Origin: Candidatus Saccharimonadota bacterium | GTDB taxonomy: Bacteria; Patescibacteriota; Saccharimonadia; Saccharimonadales; Saccharimonadaceae | Length of the DNA: 50,662 nt | Direction of reading: 5' to 3' | Assembly (NCBI GenBank): GCA_009777315.1 | Contig: WRMD01000007.1 | Coordinates: forward strand, 1 to 50,662 | Shown here: in pieces, positions 38,861 through 45,648 of the stretch | Layout: each line of letters starts with the position of its first letter | Numbering within the stretch: the first letter of the stretch is position 1 | Program-made: the position numbers and the translations under genes | The notes under the pieces: model-generated | Seen by the model: only the letters and a program-made list of their open reading frames with translations | The model's database searches: none | What the model was told of the DNA's origin: nothing

Positions 38861-40333
38861 ATGGAACCGGAAGAACGTAAGCCGTCCTGGTGGCGGAAGC
38901 TGAGTAGTCATTTTCGGCCGGGGTATCTGGAGACGCTGATTTACATGGCGCAGATTACGGACTATGACACGGTGGAATACTGGAATTATTTGGCGCGGAC
39001 GAAGGATTTTACGGAGGTGATGAAGCGGGGGAGCGTGGATTGGACGCGGAAAGCGAAGTTGCTTTATATCTGGATGATTTTTGGGGTGATTATGTGGGTC
39101 TGCTTGAGTCTGATGGTGTGGTTGGTGGCTGGGTGGTGGACGATAGCGCTGGTGGTGGTGGCGCCGCTTGCGACGCCGTGGCTGCTACAGTGGTGGCTTT
39201 GGCTGGTGATGGTGGCGGGGAATCTGATCGTGCAGAAGCCGGTGGAGTGGCGGGCGCTGCATCGGGTGCGGAAGGACTTGATGAGGAATAAGGCGGTGAA
39301 GATTGCGGTGCTGGGGAGTTACGGGAAGACGACGACGAAATCGGTGCTGGAAGAGATTTTGGGCGAGGGGGTGAAAGCGACGCCGGGGAATATCAATCAG
39401 CCGCTGGGGTTTGCGAAGTTTATTTCGGAGTTGGATGGGACGGAGAAGGTGCTGATTTTTGAGTTTGGGGAGGCGAAGAAGGGGGATATTAAGCGGATGG
39501 CGCGGCTGGTGCGGCCGGATTACGCGATAGTAACAGGGGTGGCTGAGGCGCATTTGGAGCGGTTTGGGAGCCTTAAGAATATCATTTCGACGTTTAATGA
39601 GATTAGGGATTTTGTGCCGAAAAATCGGCTGTTTTTGAATATGGATAATGAGGTGTTGGCGAAGCAGAAGGGGATTGGTTATTCAAAGTTGGGGATCGAG
39701 GGTTTGCATGTGCGGAAGGTGAAATTGGGGGCGTTCGAGACGAGTTTTGAGGTGAATAAACAGAGGGTGACGACGGGGCTGATTGGTGAGCATAATATCG
39801 GGGTGGTGACTTTGGGGATGTACCTGGCGGAGCAACTGCTGGGGGCGAAAATGAGCAAGAAATTGATCGCGCGGGTGGCGGGGATAAAGGCGTTTGAGCA
39901 TCGGTTGGAGCCGAAAATCGTGCATGAGGCGCTGTTGATTGATGATACGTATAATGGGAATTTGGAGGGGGTGCGGGCGGGGGTGAATGTGGTTGCTGCT
40001 CTAAAGAAACGAGGGTCTTTTGTGAATCCGGCGGGGGAAGAGGTGAAGCTGAATCGGGTGATTTGTGTGACGCCGGGGCTGGTGGAACAGGGGACGAAGA
40101 TGGGGTCGAATAATCGGGCGGTGGGGCGGCTGATTGGTGAGGTGGCGGACGCGGTGGTGTTGATGCAGAATTCGGTGACGGGGAATATTGAACAGGGGTT
40201 GAATGACGTAAAGTGGAGTGGGGAGTTGGTGATAAGCGACAATCCGCTGGAGTTTTATGAGAACTTGACGGCGATGTTGGCGCGGGGTGATATAATGTTA
40301 TTACAGAATGATTGGACCGACAACTACGAGTAA
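38861..40333 (+). CDS. murF: Mur ligase, MurF-like, with N-terminal membrane domain
   Basis: 490 residues. Residues 1-130 are an N-terminal extension with two or three hydrophobic helices (LLYIWMIFGVIMWVCLSLMV, TIALVVVAPLATPWLLQWW). The Mur ligase core follows: ATP loop AVLGSYGKTTTKSVLEEIL (about 147), VTGVAEAHLERFGSL (about 225), GEHNIGVVTLGMYLA (about 305) and DDTYNGNLEGVRAG (about 366). The DDTYNAN-like motif is typical of MurF, which adds D-Ala-D-Ala to the UDP-MurNAc peptide. ddl, which makes that dipeptide, is next. The membrane domain is unusual for MurF but known in CPR and Deinococcus-type relatives. Confidence 0.85.
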   Translation: MEPEERKPSWWRKLSSHFRPGYLETLIYMAQITDYDTVEYWNYLARTKDFTEVMKRGSVDWTRKAKLLYIWMIFGVIMWVCLSLMVWLVAGWWTIALVVVAPLATPWLLQWWLWLVMVAGNLIVQKPVEWRALHRVRKDLMRNKAVKIAVLGSYGKTTTKSVLEEILGEGVKATPGNINQPLGFAKFISELDGTEKVLIFEFGEAKKGDIKRMARLVRPDYAIVTGVAEAHLERFGSLKNIISTFNEIRDFVPKNRLFLNMDNEVLAKQKGIGYSKLGIEGLHVRKVKLGAFETSFEVNKQRVTTGLIGEHNIGVVTLGMYLAEQLLGAKMSKKLIARVAGIKAFEHRLEPKIVHEALLIDDTYNGNLEGVRAGVNVVAALKKRGSFVNPAGEEVKLNRVICVTPGLVEQGTKMGSNNRAVGRLIGEVADAVVLMQNSVTGNIEQGLNDVKWSGELVISDNPLEFYENLTAMLARGDIMLLQNDWTDNYE

Positions 40334-40378
40334 TGCCCGGCTCTCTCGACGACCTGCTTCGTGGTGTGGGCTTCGTGA

Positions 40379-40384
40379 TATAAT
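40379..40384 (+). promoter_or_regulatory. Extended -10 box of ddl
   Basis: TGA then TATAAT; ATG at 40391 falls 7 bases later, a clear leaderless arrangement. Confidence 0.6.
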
Positions 40385-40390
40385 GGTGAC

Positions 40391-41602
40391 ATGAAACGAG
40401 ATAATTTGTTGGTGGCGGTGCCGTTTGGGGGGCGGAGCGCGGAGCATGATGTATCGGTGATTACGGCGCTGGCGGCGATAATTCCGCCGCTGCGGCTGCT
40501 GGGGCATACGGTGATGCCGATTTATATTACGAAAGAGGGCAAGTGGCTGACGGATCCGCGATTAACAGAGGTGAAAACTTATCAGAGTGGGGTGCTAGAG
40601 GAGATAATTGAGAAGGCGGAGCCGCTGCGGCTGGAGCTGGATGGGACGTTTACGATAATTCAGAAGAAGACGAGGTGGAAGAAGGCGAAGCGGCGGATTG
40701 ATCTGGTGTTTTCGGCGTTGCATGGGACGTATGGTGAGGATGGTAGTTTGATGGGGTTGCTCAGGATGGCGGGGGTGCCGTTCGTGGGGTGTGATATGGC
40801 GGCGTCGGCGGTGGCGATGGATAAGGTGTTGTCGAAGGATGTGGTGCGGGCGCAGGGGCTGTTGACGCCGGAGTGGATTTCGTTTTCGAAGGTGGAGTGG
40901 ACGCAGAATCCGGAGAGGATTTTGGAGAGGCTTAGGAAGCTTGGGATGCCGGTGTTCGTGAAGCCGGCGCACCTGGGGTCGAGCATTGGGATTACGAAGG
41001 TGACAAAGGCGGCGGAGCTGGGGAATGCGGTGGATGTGGCGCTGGTATATGACAATAAGTGTTTGGTGGAGAAGGCGGTAGAGAACTTAACAGAGGTGAC
41101 AGTGCCGGTGATTGGCAATGAGGATTTGGAGCTGGGGCTGGTGGAGAAGCCGCTGAATAAGGGCGAGTTTTTTGATTTTGACGCGAAATATCTAAATGGG
41201 GGCAAGAAGGGCGAGGGGAGTGAGCAAGGCGGGGGTAAGAAGGGGGGCGGCAAGGGTGCTCAGGGGTATAGCGAGCTACCGGCAATGATGCCGGACGGGA
41301 GTACGCGTGGGTCGCGGCGGGGGTTGTATCAGGAGTGTGAAGAGGTGGCGGCGAAGGTGTATAGGGCGGTCGGGTGTCAGGGGATCGCGCGGATTGATCT
41401 GTTGGTGGATGGAAAGGCTGGGAAGGTGTATTTTAACGAGGTGAATCCGATGCCGGGGAGTTTGTACGCGCATAATTTTGCGGCGGGGGGGATGAGCAAG
41501 GTGGATTTGGTGGGGCGGCTGGTGGAGTTGGCGTTGGAGCGGGCGGAGGCGGAGGATTCGCTGGAGAGAGCGTTTTCGACGTCGTACCTGAGGCAGTTTT
41601 AG
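40391..41602 (+). CDS. ddl: D-alanine--D-alanine ligase
   Basis: 403 residues. N-terminal PFGGRSAEHDVSVITA, then ALHGTYGEDGSLMGLLRMAG (read in parts, about 108-125), the ATP-grasp segment MPVFVKPAHLGSSIGITKV (about 185), and the metal-binding end KVYFNEVNPMPGSLYAHNF (about 353). It joins two D-alanines for the MurF step encoded just upstream. About 25 extra residues rich in glycine and lysine (NGGKKGEGSEQGGGKKGG) lie in the omega-loop region after FDFDAKYLN, where the family normally continues directly; this is probably a flexible loop. Confidence 0.95.
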   Translation: MKRDNLLVAVPFGGRSAEHDVSVITALAAIIPPLRLLGHTVMPIYITKEGKWLTDPRLTEVKTYQSGVLEEIIEKAEPLRLELDGTFTIIQKKTRWKKAKRRIDLVFSALHGTYGEDGSLMGLLRMAGVPFVGCDMAASAVAMDKVLSKDVVRAQGLLTPEWISFSKVEWTQNPERILERLRKLGMPVFVKPAHLGSSIGITKVTKAAELGNAVDVALVYDNKCLVEKAVENLTEVTVPVIGNEDLELGLVEKPLNKGEFFDFDAKYLNGGKKGEGSEQGGGKKGGGKGAQGYSELPAMMPDGSTRGSRRGLYQECEEVAAKVYRAVGCQGIARIDLLVDGKAGKVYFNEVNPMPGSLYAHNFAAGGMSKVDLVGRLVELALERAEAEDSLERAFSTSYLRQF

Positions 41603-41699
41603 GTTGATTTCGGGCTTTTCGGCGGGTTTATCTTAGCATAGGCTTTATCTGTTAAATGTGTTTTTAGGCTAGATTTTTGGAGGAAATCGTTAAAAAGTA

Positions 41700-41728
41700 T
41701 TGACTTTTTTAACCATGTGTGCTATAAT
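41700..41728 (+). promoter_or_regulatory. Strong shared-type promoter of the 41875 gene
   Basis: TTGACT (41700-41705), 17-bp spacer ending ATGTGTGC, TATAAT (41723-41728). It is the clearest member of the family. Confidence 0.8.
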
Positions 41729-41734
41729 GGACGT

Positions 41735-41874
41735 AGATAACCGAAATGGTTGTCTAGGTGAGGGATTCCGTGGGCTCAGCAAAAATGAGTGCACGGTATT
41801 CCGGGCAACTTAAAAAGCTGGAGAGAAATGGAACCACCCGTACCTAAACTATTATCCTTAAAGGAGGGCTAGTC
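41735..41874 (+). promoter_or_regulatory. Structured 5' leader of the 41875 gene
   Basis: About 140 nt. AGATAACC pairs with GGTTGTCT around a short loop. CCGTG/CACGG with inner CTCA/TGAG forms a second hairpin (about 41768-41796). AAAGGAGGG precedes the ATG. It could be a regulatory leader; no known riboswitch consensus is recognised. Confidence 0.45.
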
Positions 41875-42294
41875 ATGTTTTTAACCATTTTCCCGTGGGC
41901 AATTGCTGTAATAGCCGGTATAGTGGCTGTATGGCAGTGGCGCGCACAAGGTCCGCTCCTCGATACGATCGAGGAAATGACGAGGCAACTGAGGGGTTAC
42001 ATTAAGATAACCCACCCCGGCAAGAAAGTCTCCAAAACCGTAGTGGACGAAAGTCTGAAGAATCTCGAAGCCGCTTACGCAGACGCCGCCTGTAAAGATG
42101 CCGCTTATAAAGTGCTCGATGCCTTAGGGCTCGAATACGACGCGGCCAATAACAAGTGGATAAAAGTGCGGAAAGAAGTTCGCGAGTGCAAGATTACCTG
42201 CGAAGAGGAAGGTTCTGCTGGTTCGACTGGTGTGGATGATTCCGGTGGGTCTAAAAAGAAGACTTGGCGTAATCGCTACACAAGTGGTTCGTGA
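41875..42294 (+). CDS. Small membrane-anchored protein, unknown
   Basis: 139 residues with a very strong Shine-Dalgarno site. N-terminal membrane helix (about 2-22, FLTIFPWAIAVIAGIVAVW), then a helical cytoplasmic or external region (LLDTIEEMTRQLRGY, SLKNLEAAYADAACKDAAYK). Two cysteines (RECKITCEEE) and a serine/glycine/lysine-rich tail follow. No family recognised. Promoter and leader suggest high, possibly regulated expression. It ends about 120 bases before a bidirectional terminator shared with the aquaporin gene. Confidence 0.6.
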   Translation: MFLTIFPWAIAVIAGIVAVWQWRAQGPLLDTIEEMTRQLRGYIKITHPGKKVSKTVVDESLKNLEAAYADAACKDAAYKVLDALGLEYDAANNKWIKVRKEVRECKITCEEEGSAGSTGVDDSGGSKKKTWRNRYTSGS

Positions 42295-42411
42295 GCGGGC
42301 AGATTGATTTGTCCGCCTCGCGCGAGCGGACAAGTTTCTTGTCTCGCCACCATACGGGACTTCGTTTCGTCTTTGCTGCCATCGGCAAGGGTGGCCTGAA
42401 CATCTCTCAGC

Positions 42412-42439
42412 AAAACCGCTCCTGTATGGGAGCGGTTTT
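42412..42439. terminator. Bidirectional terminator
   Basis: AAAACCGCTCC - TGTAT - GGGAGCGGTTTT between convergent genes, with T-runs both ways. A further stem, GTCCGC/GCGGAC, lies at about 42318-42340. Confidence 0.85.
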
Positions 42440-42460
42440 CATTTGCTTTGAAAGTTTTGA

Positions 42461-43387
42461 TTAAGCTTTGCAGCAGTAGCTGTCTGGCTCGCAGCCGTTT
42501 TGCTCGGCTGGTGCACCGGTATTAGCGGCGCAGGATACTAGGTCGCTGATGAGGAAACCAACTACACCGGCTAGTAGCGGTAGGACAGCGTAGGCTAGAA
42601 CAGCCTGGCCGGCGTTGGTGCCTTCGACCATGAATGCTTCCATAGCGAGAGCGATGGCAGGATTAAAGATGTAGATGTTGCCAGCTTGCTGGATGCCGAA
42701 GAGCGCCATAGGGATAAGGAAAGTGATGGTCCAGGCGATAACGTAGCCGGTGCCGATGGTGGTCGCGAAACCGAGTAGATTTTTCTTGACTTTTAGAGCC
42801 CTTGCGAAGAAGAAGGCGAAGATGAGTGCGGCGATAATTTCGCCGGCAAAAATCATGCCAACTTGAGTGTCTTCGGTGATGGCTGCCATGGTAGCGGCAG
42901 TGGCTTGACCAGCCTCAAGACCGTTGTTGTTGAGGAACATCTGGATAACGAGCCAGGCGAGCATGCCACCGATCAGCTGAGCGACAATGTAGAAGATGGC
43001 GCGGATTGGTGAAATGCGGCGAGTGACGGCAAGGCCGAGGGTGATGATTGGGTTGAGGTTGGCACCCGAAAGCGGGAAGATAACCATGCTTAGACCGATG
43101 AGGGCAAACATGACATAGAGCCCGCCGAAGAACTGGAGAGTGAGGACGAGGACGAGTAGAGTTAAGATGAAGGTCCCGATGAGCTCACCGCCGATGGCGC
43201 CGAGAATGCGCGGCGTCCTAAAGATAGAGAGGATGTTCTCTCGAGTGTCGTACTTAGGGCCGAAGAAATCTTTGAAGCCCTTGCCGCAAGCGCAGGGTGC
43301 GCAGCTGCATTCCGGACATGTTGCTTTTTCTTGTTTGGCGGGGCGACTGACGCTCTTTCCCGTCGATTTGGCTTTCTTGGTTGCCAT
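42461..43387 (-). CDS. Aquaporin/MIP-family channel with cysteine-rich ends
   Basis: 308 residues with AAGGAGG upstream. The lysine-rich N-terminus contains CPECSCAPCACGKG (about 24-37). Six membrane helices follow with the two MIP half-loops: SGANLNPIITLGLA (about 107) and IYIFNPAIALAME (about 243). The first motif is NPI rather than NPA; the second is standard. The C-terminus has more cysteines (SCAANTG, CEPDSYCCKA). MIP channels pass water, glycerol or other small neutral solutes. The cysteine clusters suggest metal binding or redox control and are not a usual part of the family. Confidence 0.85.
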   Translation of the reverse strand: MATKKAKSTGKSVSRPAKQEKATCPECSCAPCACGKGFKDFFGPKYDTRENILSIFRTPRILGAIGGELIGTFILTLLVLVLTLQFFGGLYVMFALIGLSMVIFPLSGANLNPIITLGLAVTRRISPIRAIFYIVAQLIGGMLAWLVIQMFLNNNGLEAGQATAATMAAITEDTQVGMIFAGEIIAALIFAFFFARALKVKKNLLGFATTIGTGYVIAWTITFLIPMALFGIQQAGNIYIFNPAIALAMEAFMVEGTNAGQAVLAYAVLPLLAGVVGFLISDLVSCAANTGAPAEQNGCEPDSYCCKA

Positions 43388-43410
43388 ATACCTCCTTGAT
43401 TACTATCTTT

Positions 43411-43438
43411 ATTATACAGAGTGATATGGTATAATCAA
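43411..43438 (-). promoter_or_regulatory. Promoter of the aquaporin gene, back to back with the pheS unit
   Basis: Minus strand TTGATT (43433-43438), 16-bp spacer, TATAAT (43411-43416). On the + strand the TGG-extended TATAAT at 43430-43435 serves the gene at 43445, so the two promoters overlap. Confidence 0.5.
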
Positions 43439-43444
43439 GTAGAT

Positions 43445-43681
43445 ATGGGGATAATTGTTACGAAGAATAATTCGTCTGGGAGATTACAGGGGCGAATCGC
43501 GGCGGAATTAAGGGAAAAAAACCAGCCGGTGCTGGCGGAGCAGTCGCCGGATTTCGTGGAGGATAGCAAATATCTTAGAGATTATAAGAAGGGGAGTCGG
43601 CAGAAATGGGCGTTGATAGTGTCGGTGGTGATCGTGCTGGCGACATTGGCGTTTTTGGTCAGTAGAATGGTAATGTCATGA
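43445..43681 (+). CDS. Small tail-anchored membrane protein, 78 residues
   Basis: Starts MGIIVTKNNSSGRLQ. A charged N-terminal part (SPDFVEDSKYLRDYKKGSRQ) is followed by a C-terminal helix (about 57-75, ALIVSVVIVLATLAFLVS). The start was chosen because it lies 9 bases behind an extended TATAAT; the longer frame begins before the box. Its stop overlaps the pheS start (ATGA), so it heads the pheS operon. Function unknown. Confidence 0.6.
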   Translation: MGIIVTKNNSSGRLQGRIAAELREKNQPVLAEQSPDFVEDSKYLRDYKKGSRQKWALIVSVVIVLATLAFLVSRMVMS

Positions 43682-44700
43682 ACGAGTCTGACAGGCTGGT
43701 TTTGGAGGAGTTGGAGGCACGGCTACTAGAGGCGGTGAAGACGTTGCCGGCGTTCCGGGAGGTGCTGAAAAATAAGGAGCTGAAGGGGTTGGCGCAGAAG
43801 ATGATTGCGTCGAAACCGAAGGAAGAGCGGGCGGTGTATGGGCAGGCGATTAATGCGATGCGACAGAGGTTGCAGGCGGCGGTGGCGGCGCGTGAACAGG
43901 AGATATGGAGTGCGCCGGTGGAGGCGCTGGATGTGACGGCGCCAATGGGGATAAATCAGAGGCAGCCGGTGCCGCCGTATGGGCAGGGGTCGCGGCATCC
44001 GTTGATGATGGAGATGGCGCGAGTGGCGGATATTTATCAGAGGATGGGTTTCCGGGTGGTGCTATCGCGACAACTTGATGATGAGTTTCATATGTTTGAT
44101 AGCTTGAACTTTCCGAAGGATCATCCGGCGCGAGATGGGTATGATAGTTTTAGGACGGAGGAGGGGTTTTTGCCGCCGGCGCATACGTCGACGATGCAGC
44201 ATCGGATTTTGAAGAAGTTTGTCCAGGATGGCTATCCGGATGAGCAGTTGGCGGTGGTGGTGCCAGGCAGGGTGTTTCGGAATGAGAATGTGGACGCGAC
44301 GCACGAGCACACTTTTTATCAGTGTGAGGGGGTGTTTGTGTCGAAGACGGCGACACTCGGGCAGTTACTCGGGACGTTGAAAGAGTTTTTTGATAATTAT
44401 TATGAGCAGGATCTCAAAGTGCGGACGCAGCCGGGGTATTTTCCGTTTACGGAGCCGAGTTTTGAGCTGTCGATTGAGAAGCCGGCATCGCTTGGTGGAA
44501 AAGGTGATGGGTGGCTGGAGATGTTGGGGTGTGGGATGATTCATCCGAATGTGCTTGAGATGGCGGGGTTGGATTCGAGTGTGTGGAAGGGTTTTGCGTG
44601 GGGCGGGGGGATAGAACGGTTGGTGATGCTAAGATATGGGATTACTGATATTCGGCATTTTGAGGGGGGGCGCCTCCGGTTTTTGAAGGAATTTAAATGA
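43678..44700 (+). CDS. pheS: Phenylalanyl-tRNA synthetase alpha subunit
   Basis: 340 residues. The N-terminal coiled-coil region, which binds tRNA-Phe, spans about 1-90. The class II catalytic core shows HPLMMEMARVADIYQRMGF (about 106), motif 2 HTSTMQHRIL (about 168) with FRNENVDATHEHTFYQCEG, and motif 3 WLEMLGCGMIHPNVL ... GFAWGGGIERLVML (about 280-325). It charges tRNA with phenylalanine together with PheT. It is embedded in a run of overlapping genes; pheT follows only after three small genes. Confidence 0.96.
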   Translation: MNESDRLVLEELEARLLEAVKTLPAFREVLKNKELKGLAQKMIASKPKEERAVYGQAINAMRQRLQAAVAAREQEIWSAPVEALDVTAPMGINQRQPVPPYGQGSRHPLMMEMARVADIYQRMGFRVVLSRQLDDEFHMFDSLNFPKDHPARDGYDSFRTEEGFLPPAHTSTMQHRILKKFVQDGYPDEQLAVVVPGRVFRNENVDATHEHTFYQCEGVFVSKTATLGQLLGTLKEFFDNYYEQDLKVRTQPGYFPFTEPSFELSIEKPASLGGKGDGWLEMLGCGMIHPNVLEMAGLDSSVWKGFAWGGGIERLVMLRYGITDIRHFEGGRLRFLKEFK

Positions 44701-44984
44701 GCCTCGAGAAGAAGCGAAAAGGGAGGAAGGTGGGGGTGATTGTTGCGGTTGTTGCGGCGGTTTTGGCAATATTGTTTGTGCCGATGGTGCCGGTTGAATA
44801 TTATAATATGTGCGGCGGGGATCCGTGCGAGGGGGTGCGGGGGTATGATAGGAATAATCCTGGGTTGGTGGCGTGTCCGAGTGTTTGTGTGCCGATAACA
44901 GCGGAGGAGCGGGCGTCGGTGGTTCGGTTGATGGTGATGACGGTGCGTGGAGATTTTGAGGAGGGCGGATGGTCGTTTCGGTAA
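44697..44984 (+). CDS. Small membrane-anchored cysteine-containing protein
   Basis: 95 residues, start overlapping the pheS stop (ATGA). A basic start (SLEKKRKGRKVG), one helix (about 13-32, VIVAVVAAVLAILFVPMVPV), then an external region with paired cysteines (NMCGGDPCEGV, ACPSVCVPI) that probably form disulphides. No known family. Conserved coupling with pheS looks positional rather than functional. Confidence 0.6.
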   Translation: MSLEKKRKGRKVGVIVAVVAAVLAILFVPMVPVEYYNMCGGDPCEGVRGYDRNNPGLVACPSVCVPITAEERASVVRLMVMTVRGDFEEGGWSFR

Positions 44985-45005
44985 GTTGGTTGAAGGAGGT
45001 TTGAG

Positions 45006-45347
45006 ATGAAGCAGGTTGAGAGGATTAGTGTAGGCGAGTTGAAGCAGATGGCGGAGAAGATGTTTGGTAATTTTGTGAAGGCGGATGTGGATGTGGAGCA
45101 GAAAATCATAGTGGTGGATGCTGAGTTGCATGCGGATATGGAGGCGTTTATGCTGGAAAATGGCTCGAAACAGGAAGATTTATGGGGGATTAACTTGCAT
45201 CCGGAAGATTATGGGACGGATGATTTTGTGGAGTTTGATTCGATGATAAATATACGGCCGCGGCAGGGGAACCGATCGCGTTATGTGGAGGACGCTGGAT
45301 TGCGTGAGCAGATTTTGGCGATTGTGGGGGAGGTTGTAAGTGAGTAG
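45006..45347 (+). CDS. DUF5674 family protein
   Basis: 113 residues with AAGGAGG upstream. It matches the DUF5674 pattern I know from CPR genomes: SVGELKQMAEKMFGNFVKADVD, a central AELHADMEAFMLENGSKQ, then DLWGINLHPEDYG and FDSMINIRPRQGNRSR (each read in parts). The function is unknown; the conserved glutamate, histidine and arginine residues hint at a nucleotide or RNA task. The next gene overlaps it by 8 bases. Confidence 0.8.
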   Translation: MKQVERISVGELKQMAEKMFGNFVKADVDVEQKIIVVDAELHADMEAFMLENGSKQEDLWGINLHPEDYGTDDFVEFDSMINIRPRQGNRSRYVEDAGLREQILAIVGEVVSE

Positions 45348-45648
45348 TTATGCGGTAGACCGGGCGGCCTGGGAGAAGAGGACGATTTTTGAGCAGATGG
45401 GGAATATCGGTTCGGAAGTGGGGCGGGCTTTACATGCGCAGAAACGAGGTAACGTTGAGCGGATGTGGCAAGCGGCGGCGCGGGCGGATGACTTGTTTGA
45501 AGCAACGGCGTCGCAATGGCGTGGCGGTCGGTTGCGGGAGATTCTGCGGGCGCGTGAGCAATTTATGGGGGCACTTTTGGGCGAGTCGGCGGACGGATTG
45601 GAAAATTATTTTATGCAGTTTGCGGTGGCGGCGAGGAGCGGGCGATGA
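45340..45648 (+). CDS. Small helical protein, unknown, coupled to DUF5674 and pheT
   Basis: 102 residues, GTG start inside the end of the DUF5674 gene. All-helical by eye: RTIFEQMGNIGSEVGRALHA, ERMWQAAARADDLFEATA and RLREILRAREQFMGALL suggest a four-helix bundle. Its stop overlaps the pheT start (ATGATT). I recall similar short proteins next to DUF5674 in CPR genomes, which would suggest a functional pair, but cannot name the family. Confidence 0.55.
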   Translation: MSSYAVDRAAWEKRTIFEQMGNIGSEVGRALHAQKRGNVERMWQAAARADDLFEATASQWRGGRLREILRAREQFMGALLGESADGLENYFMQFAVAARSGR

